NCBI GenBank assembly: GCA_001466705.2
Contig: LATX02000174.1
Location: 186,001 to 250,000, forward strand
Length of the DNA stretch: 64,000 nucleotides
Origin: Moniliophthora roreri
Lineage: Eukaryota; Basidiomycota; Agaricomycetes; Agaricales; Marasmiaceae
Direction: 5' to 3'
The notes below the pieces were generated by a model, which was not told the DNA's origin, did no database searches, and saw only the letters and a list, made by a program, of their open reading frames with translations. Shown in pieces: positions 60,068 through 64,000 of this stretch. The stretch's first letter is position 1; every line of letters starts with the position of its first letter. A program made the translations under genes and the position numbers.

Positions 60068-61122
60068 TGAGGGGTGAGACTGGCGCTGAGTCTAGAGAGC
60101 CTTAGGGGTATGGGGAATCCAAAGGGAGGGAGACCTAATGGAGACAGCCAAGGGACCAGAATGTGTGGGCATAGTGTGGTTAGAAAGAAGCAAGCATGGG
60201 AAAGTTTTGGGAGCAGCAACTTGAGTGGAAATGTGCATGGACCAACCATCAAACCACCACCATGATGCTTTGTTTTCTTCTAGGTTATTCTGTGAAACAG
60301 CTTATGGCTCTAGATCAAGTGAGTGAAATGAAAGAAGACATCATATGTATGTTGTCAGATGAATGTCAGGAAATGTCAGAATTCTCCAAGTTTGTCAAAT
60401 AACATCTGATGACATCTGACAGCATCCACTAACATCTTGTTGGGTTTCAGGTGCAAGTGCCAATGCTTTGCCATAGCAGTACTGCAAGCATCAGTAGATT
60501 GACAACTCACCTTTTGGCCTTTTATGGCATTTACAGCATTTCTGGCATTTCAAAATGTTAAGGCTAGAATGTCCACAGGGCAACACATCTGCTGCTGGTT
60601 TCAAGACCCCTACTGCCCTGGTAACACTACTTCCAGACCTTACAGTAAGTAAGTGTACTCAGAAGATTTTCTTCTGGGTGATTTTTGTCCTGTAATGGTA
60701 TCACATGGTCCTTCTCACTATGTTTGATCAACTGTCTCTGTGATAGGTGATTTATAGATGCATTTGTCTTGTAGAGGATCTATATACACTCACCAGATGG
60801 TAGCATAACCTAATTGTGCAGCTCCAATGACTCACCATGTCTGGATGCAACTACCTGCTCCAGCAGACCTAGCCTTTTGGCCCTGGTCCACCCAGCCTTT
60901 TGGCCTTTTTGGAGTCAGCTCTGGCCCAGAAATACTGACTGGCATTTTGGTAAACCAGGCCTAGCCTTTTACCTTCAGCATTTTGGGCCAAAATGCTGCT
61001 GGCATGCCAAAATGCCAGGTGATGTCATTCTACCAATGAAGTGCTCTTACCCACGTACCATCATGATATACTACACCGCTGGAGTGAACTTATCTGTAAT
61101 CTATTGTAGTAGGGGATCTGGG
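60068..61122. repeat. 1,055-bp tandem duplication, copy 1
   Basis: Starts tgaggggtgagactggcgct and ends agtaggggatctggg; directly followed by an apparently identical second unit (offset 1,055 bp). All open frames inside are the same in both. It contains repeated ccagccttttggcc phrases and no recognisable gene. Confidence 0.9.
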
Positions 61123-62177
61123 TGAGGGGTGAGACTGGCGCTGAGTCTAGAGAGCCTTAGGGGTATGGGGAATCCAAAGGGAGGGAGACCTAATGGAGAC
61201 AGCCAAGGGACCAGAATGTGTGGGCATAGTGTGGTTAGAAAGAAGCAAGCATGGGAAAGTTTTGGGAGCAGCAACTTGAGTGGAAATGTGCATGGACCAA
61301 CCATCAAACCACCACCATGATGCTTTGTTTTCTTCTAGGTTATTCTGTGAAACAGCTTATGGCTCTAGATCAAGTGAGTGAAATGAAAGAAGACATCATA
61401 TGTATGTTGTCAGATGAATGTCAGGAAATGTCAGAATTCTCCAAGTTTGTCAAATAACATCTGATGACATCTGACAGCATCCACTAACATCTTGTTGGGT
61501 TTCAGGTGCAAGTGCCAATGCTTTGCCATAGCAGTACTGCAAGCATCAGTAGATTGACAACTCACCTTTTGGCCTTTTATGGCATTTACAGCATTTCTGG
61601 CATTTCAAAATGTTAAGGCTAGAATGTCCACAGGGCAACACATCTGCTGCTGGTTTCAAGACCCCTACTGCCCTGGTAACACTACTTCCAGACCTTACAG
61701 TAAGTAAGTGTACTCAGAAGATTTTCTTCTGGGTGATTTTTGTCCTGTAATGGTATCACATGGTCCTTCTCACTATGTTTGATCAACTGTCTCTGTGATA
61801 GGTGATTTATAGATGCATTTGTCTTGTAGAGGATCTATATACACTCACCAGATGGTAGCATAACCTAATTGTGCAGCTCCAATGACTCACCATGTCTGGA
61901 TGCAACTACCTGCTCCAGCAGACCTAGCCTTTTGGCCCTGGTCCACCCAGCCTTTTGGCCTTTTTGGAGTCAGCTCTGGCCCAGAAATACTGACTGGCAT
62001 TTTGGTAAACCAGGCCTAGCCTTTTACCTTCAGCATTTTGGGCCAAAATGCTGCTGGCATGCCAAAATGCCAGGTGATGTCATTCTACCAATGAAGTGCT
62101 CTTACCCACGTACCATCATGATATACTACACCGCTGGAGTGAACTTATCTGTAATCTATTGTAGTAGGGGATCTGGG
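61123..62177. repeat. 1,055-bp tandem duplication, copy 2
   Basis: Second unit, reading the same as 60068-61122 wherever compared. The junction to the following sequence is at the atctggg|gca boundary. Confidence 0.9.
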
Positions 62178-62648
62178 GCACCAGACAGCATTATAGTGGT
62201 CACATGACTGTAGTTCCAATAGCCTTTCACTGTGTACATAGCATAGACTCATCAGCAACCAGCACCGTGTCTTTGGCATCGCATTAGCCAGACCACCTGG
62301 CCCTCTCCACTATGTGTCCTGTAATTTGTCAGACCTATATCCAGGACATCTAGCAAAATATACTGAGACCATACATTGGCTTCAGGAGCCAGGTAAGAGA
62401 CTTCATCTTTCCTCTGCTCCTCCCTTGCTCTCCCTTGTGCCCTTTGCCCTCAGAGAGGTCAAATACTCACTTTGGACATACAGTATTTCTGGCATGGGAG
62501 GGGTAGGTCAATGTTGGGTTTTCCATTGCTCGAAAAGACCTTATGGAAGTGTCACATGGCATTATGTGGGCCATTATATTGGTGGTATATATTGGGGATG
62601 ACAAATTACAGGACACAGACCACAGATAAGTTCACTCTGGTAGTGTAG
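62126..62648. repeat. nested inverted repeats (foldback)
   Basis: Outer arms: ctacaccgctggagtgaact (from 62126) to tatctgt, and inverted acagataagttcactc to gtgtag (62632-62648+). Inner arms: gtgtcctgtaatttgtca (62314-62331) and its perfect inverse tgacaaattacaggacac (62599-62616). The outer left arm lies inside the second tandem unit. Confidence 0.55.
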
Positions 62649-62750
62649 GGTGCTGAACCAGTGAAGGAACACTGTGGTTATGAGTTCATGCTCCTTCTTT
62701 ACACTGCCAACTCGCTAACAGTGCTTCTTTCCCTCGAGTGGGTGATGTCA
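62649..62750 (+). pseudogene. fragment of a paralogue of the secreted repeat protein gene
   Basis: ggtgctgaaccagtgaagga and the following 85 bp match, with drift, 54540-54645 of the secreted protein gene: end of exon 1 (GAEPVKE), the first intron (gagttcatgctccttcttta / gctaac), and the start of exon 2 (gtgggtgatgtc for gtggacgatatc). It stops where the copia LTR begins. It retains intron sequence, so it is a DNA-level copy, not a retrocopy. Confidence 0.6.
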
Positions 62751-62954
62751 TGAAATAGTGTTTTACATACTCAGACTTGTTTCAATCATTTTATATTTCT
62801 CTTACTTGTCTCATTCTCTAGTCTCAGATATAATACAAATTCTACTTATTTCATATATACAACACAAAATCTACTATAAAAACTGTACCTACTCTAACAT
62901 ATAGATAACTAAATTGATCTTCTCTTTGTTCCCCAAAAACACCAATCTACAACA
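62751..62954 (+). mobile_element. Ty1/copia 5' LTR (putative)
   Basis: An AT-rich stretch starting tgaaatagtgttttaca and ending aatctacaaca immediately before a copia-type primer binding site. Length about 204 bp. The left boundary is set by the TG start and by the end of similarity to the upstream gene fragment. The matching 3' LTR lies outside the window. Confidence 0.5.
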
Positions 62955-62966
62955 GGTTATGGGCCC
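62955..62966 (+). other. copia-type primer binding site (half-tRNA)
   Basis: GGTTATGGGCCC is complementary to the anticodon-arm sequence of initiator tRNA-Met (GGGCCCATAACC type), the cleaved half-tRNA primer used by Drosophila copia. Its position directly after the ...CA end of the LTR is as expected. Confidence 0.6.
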
Positions 62967-62984
62967 CGGTTCAGCCTAAACCAC

Positions 62985-63200
62985 TGCATCACTTCTCTGA
63001 CCTACCAATGACCACTGACTGACCCCAACTGACCCCAACTGACTGACCAACGACTGACCAACTGATGACCAACTGATGACTGACCAACCAACAACCAACC
63101 AACCAACAACTAACCAACTGATGACCAACCCAGACTGACCCAGACTGACTCTGAAAGACCACAACCAATGACCAACCCTGAAAGACCATAAACAACCAAC
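62985..63200. repeat. low-complexity actgacc/accaacc tract
   Basis: Irregular tandem words gactgaccccaactgacc, ccaactgatgacc and aaccaaccaacc extend for about 200 bp between the primer site and gag. Likely slippage-generated. Confidence 0.75.
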
Positions 63201-63224
63201 CTGACCATTTGAAATCAGACAACA

Positions 63225-64000
63225 ATGAGAAATTCCAACAAAGACATCATGAAGCTGAAGGGAGAAGAGAATTATAGGGCATGGGAATACAGGACTAGGG
63301 TGGTGGCGTGAGCTGCAAACTTATTGGAGACATTGATGGGTGAAGATGAGAAACCAAATGGAGGACCAAGCAGCAAAGCAGTGAAGGCCTGGAAGAATAG
63401 AAGAGATGCAGCCACAGAGATGTTGGTGAAATGTCTGGAGGACGAGGTGTTGACACATGCCAAGGGATTTGCTGAAGATCTGGTGATATGCATAACTTTT
63501 ACCTTTTATTTTGCATGCAAATAGAGAATATTTTGCACTTTTATAGTTGAAAATGAAAGATATAAGGGAATTGAGGACTAGTGTGAGCCCTGAGCAACTA
63601 GTCAAAGTGAGTAGTAGAGAAGGATACAAAATATTAGCAGAGTAATGGTTGATGGTAGGCCATACAAGGGTACCTGACCACTGCTAGTATGAAAATAAAC
63701 AGCAAATCTGAACACAGAGGAGCATCCTGAAACCTGTAGAGAACCACACCACATAATATTTCTCTATTGAAAGCATACCAAAGGGAATATTTTCACTTTT
63801 AACAATATTTTCAATCTATACCCAACTTGAAGGAAGAATAAAAGCCTTCAATGATACACATATGAGAATATTATCGAGAAATAGATATGAAACAGAGGAT
63901 GACAAATTATCGGCAAGGGATACTCGAGATACTGAATGTCAAATTGAAGAATGAAATAGATGATCAGCTACTGGAAGGGTGCCTGTATCATGGAAAAACA
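63225..64000 (+). pseudogene. broken Ty1/copia gag, runs off window
   Basis: MRNSNKDIMKLKGEENYRAW resembles the 'KLKGxENYxxW' start of copia Gag. An in-frame TGA follows at 63309-63311. The same frame then gives a Gag-like helix stretch (AWKNRRDAATEMLVKCLEDE) to TAG at 63522-63524. Fragments such as LKMKDIREL and, at the window end, DDQLLEGCLYHGK could be later Gag segments. Several stops show the element is dead; pol is not in the window. Confidence 0.55.

Noticed and set aside
60814..61125. 103-codon open frame in the tandem unit
   Set aside because: Inside CpG-poor repeat sequence, repeated in the second unit, low-complexity and without motif.
62985..63200. Possible CRISPR-like regular repeat
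   Set aside because: Short overlapping actgacc/accaacc words with no constant spacers, in a eukaryotic nuclear context; simple low-complexity sequence.

Overview
The window looks like nuclear DNA of a filamentous basidiomycete, most likely an agaricomycete. Genes are split by many short (about 50-60 nt) GT-AG introns, some exons are only 13-24 nt long, and the gene families are typically fungal: an OPT peptide transporter, a siderophore MFS transporter, a Zn2Cys6 protein, the CHO2 phospholipid methyltransferase, a GPI-type GH16 protein, an expanded F-box family and a NACHT-type NLR relic. All exon structures were read by eye from splice consensus and frame continuity.

Region 1 (1-26 kb) is mostly housekeeping. 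It holds a decayed beta-propeller-like gene (1-1361, minus), a small two-exon RNase P Rpp14-like gene (1840-2222, minus), an OPT oligopeptide transporter (3457-7357), ornithine aminotransferase (7814-10283), a gene-poor 3 kb, a short Zn2Cys6 gene (13475-13852), an ALKBH6-like dioxygenase (14436-15720), CHO2 (16024-19950, minus), a MITE-like inverted repeat (20757-21099), a siderophore transporter (22238-24299) with a GATA/SRE-type operator cluster about 430 bp upstream, and a kinase-like gene lacking obvious catalytic motifs (24547-26183, minus).

Region 2 (26-40.6 kb) is a local F-box family expansion. There is a broken copy (28606-29947), an intact copy with an Arg/Ser-rich tail (30918-32555) and an inverted copy (38122-39522) whose Arg/Ser tail is out of frame. 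Each carries a shared upstream module, and one further module (about 33.0-33.5 kb) has no F-box gene after it. A 919-aa low-complexity protein lies inside the array (34305-37269).

Region 3 (40.6-50.7 kb) is repeat-rich. It has hAT-like non-autonomous elements, a NACHT/NLR pseudogene, and an ORF interrupted by a hAT-like insertion. Two single N characters flank an inserted AT-rich segment and a duplicated 1,058 bp stretch, probably an assembly artefact. The region ends with an intron-containing tRNA-Pro(CGG).

Region 4 (51-57.2 kb) holds a coiled-coil protein (51205-51883, minus), a secreted protein with seven 11-residue repeats (54491-55261) and, convergent with it, a GPI-type GH16 protein that lacks the usual nucleophile Glu (55461-57193, minus).

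Region 5 (57.7-64 kb) changes composition abruptly: CpG almost disappears, as expected for methylated, decaying repeats. It contains a perfect 1,055 bp tandem duplication, nested inverted repeats, a fragment of a paralogue of the secreted repeat protein, and the 5' end (LTR, half-tRNA-type primer site, broken gag) of a Ty1/copia element running off the window.
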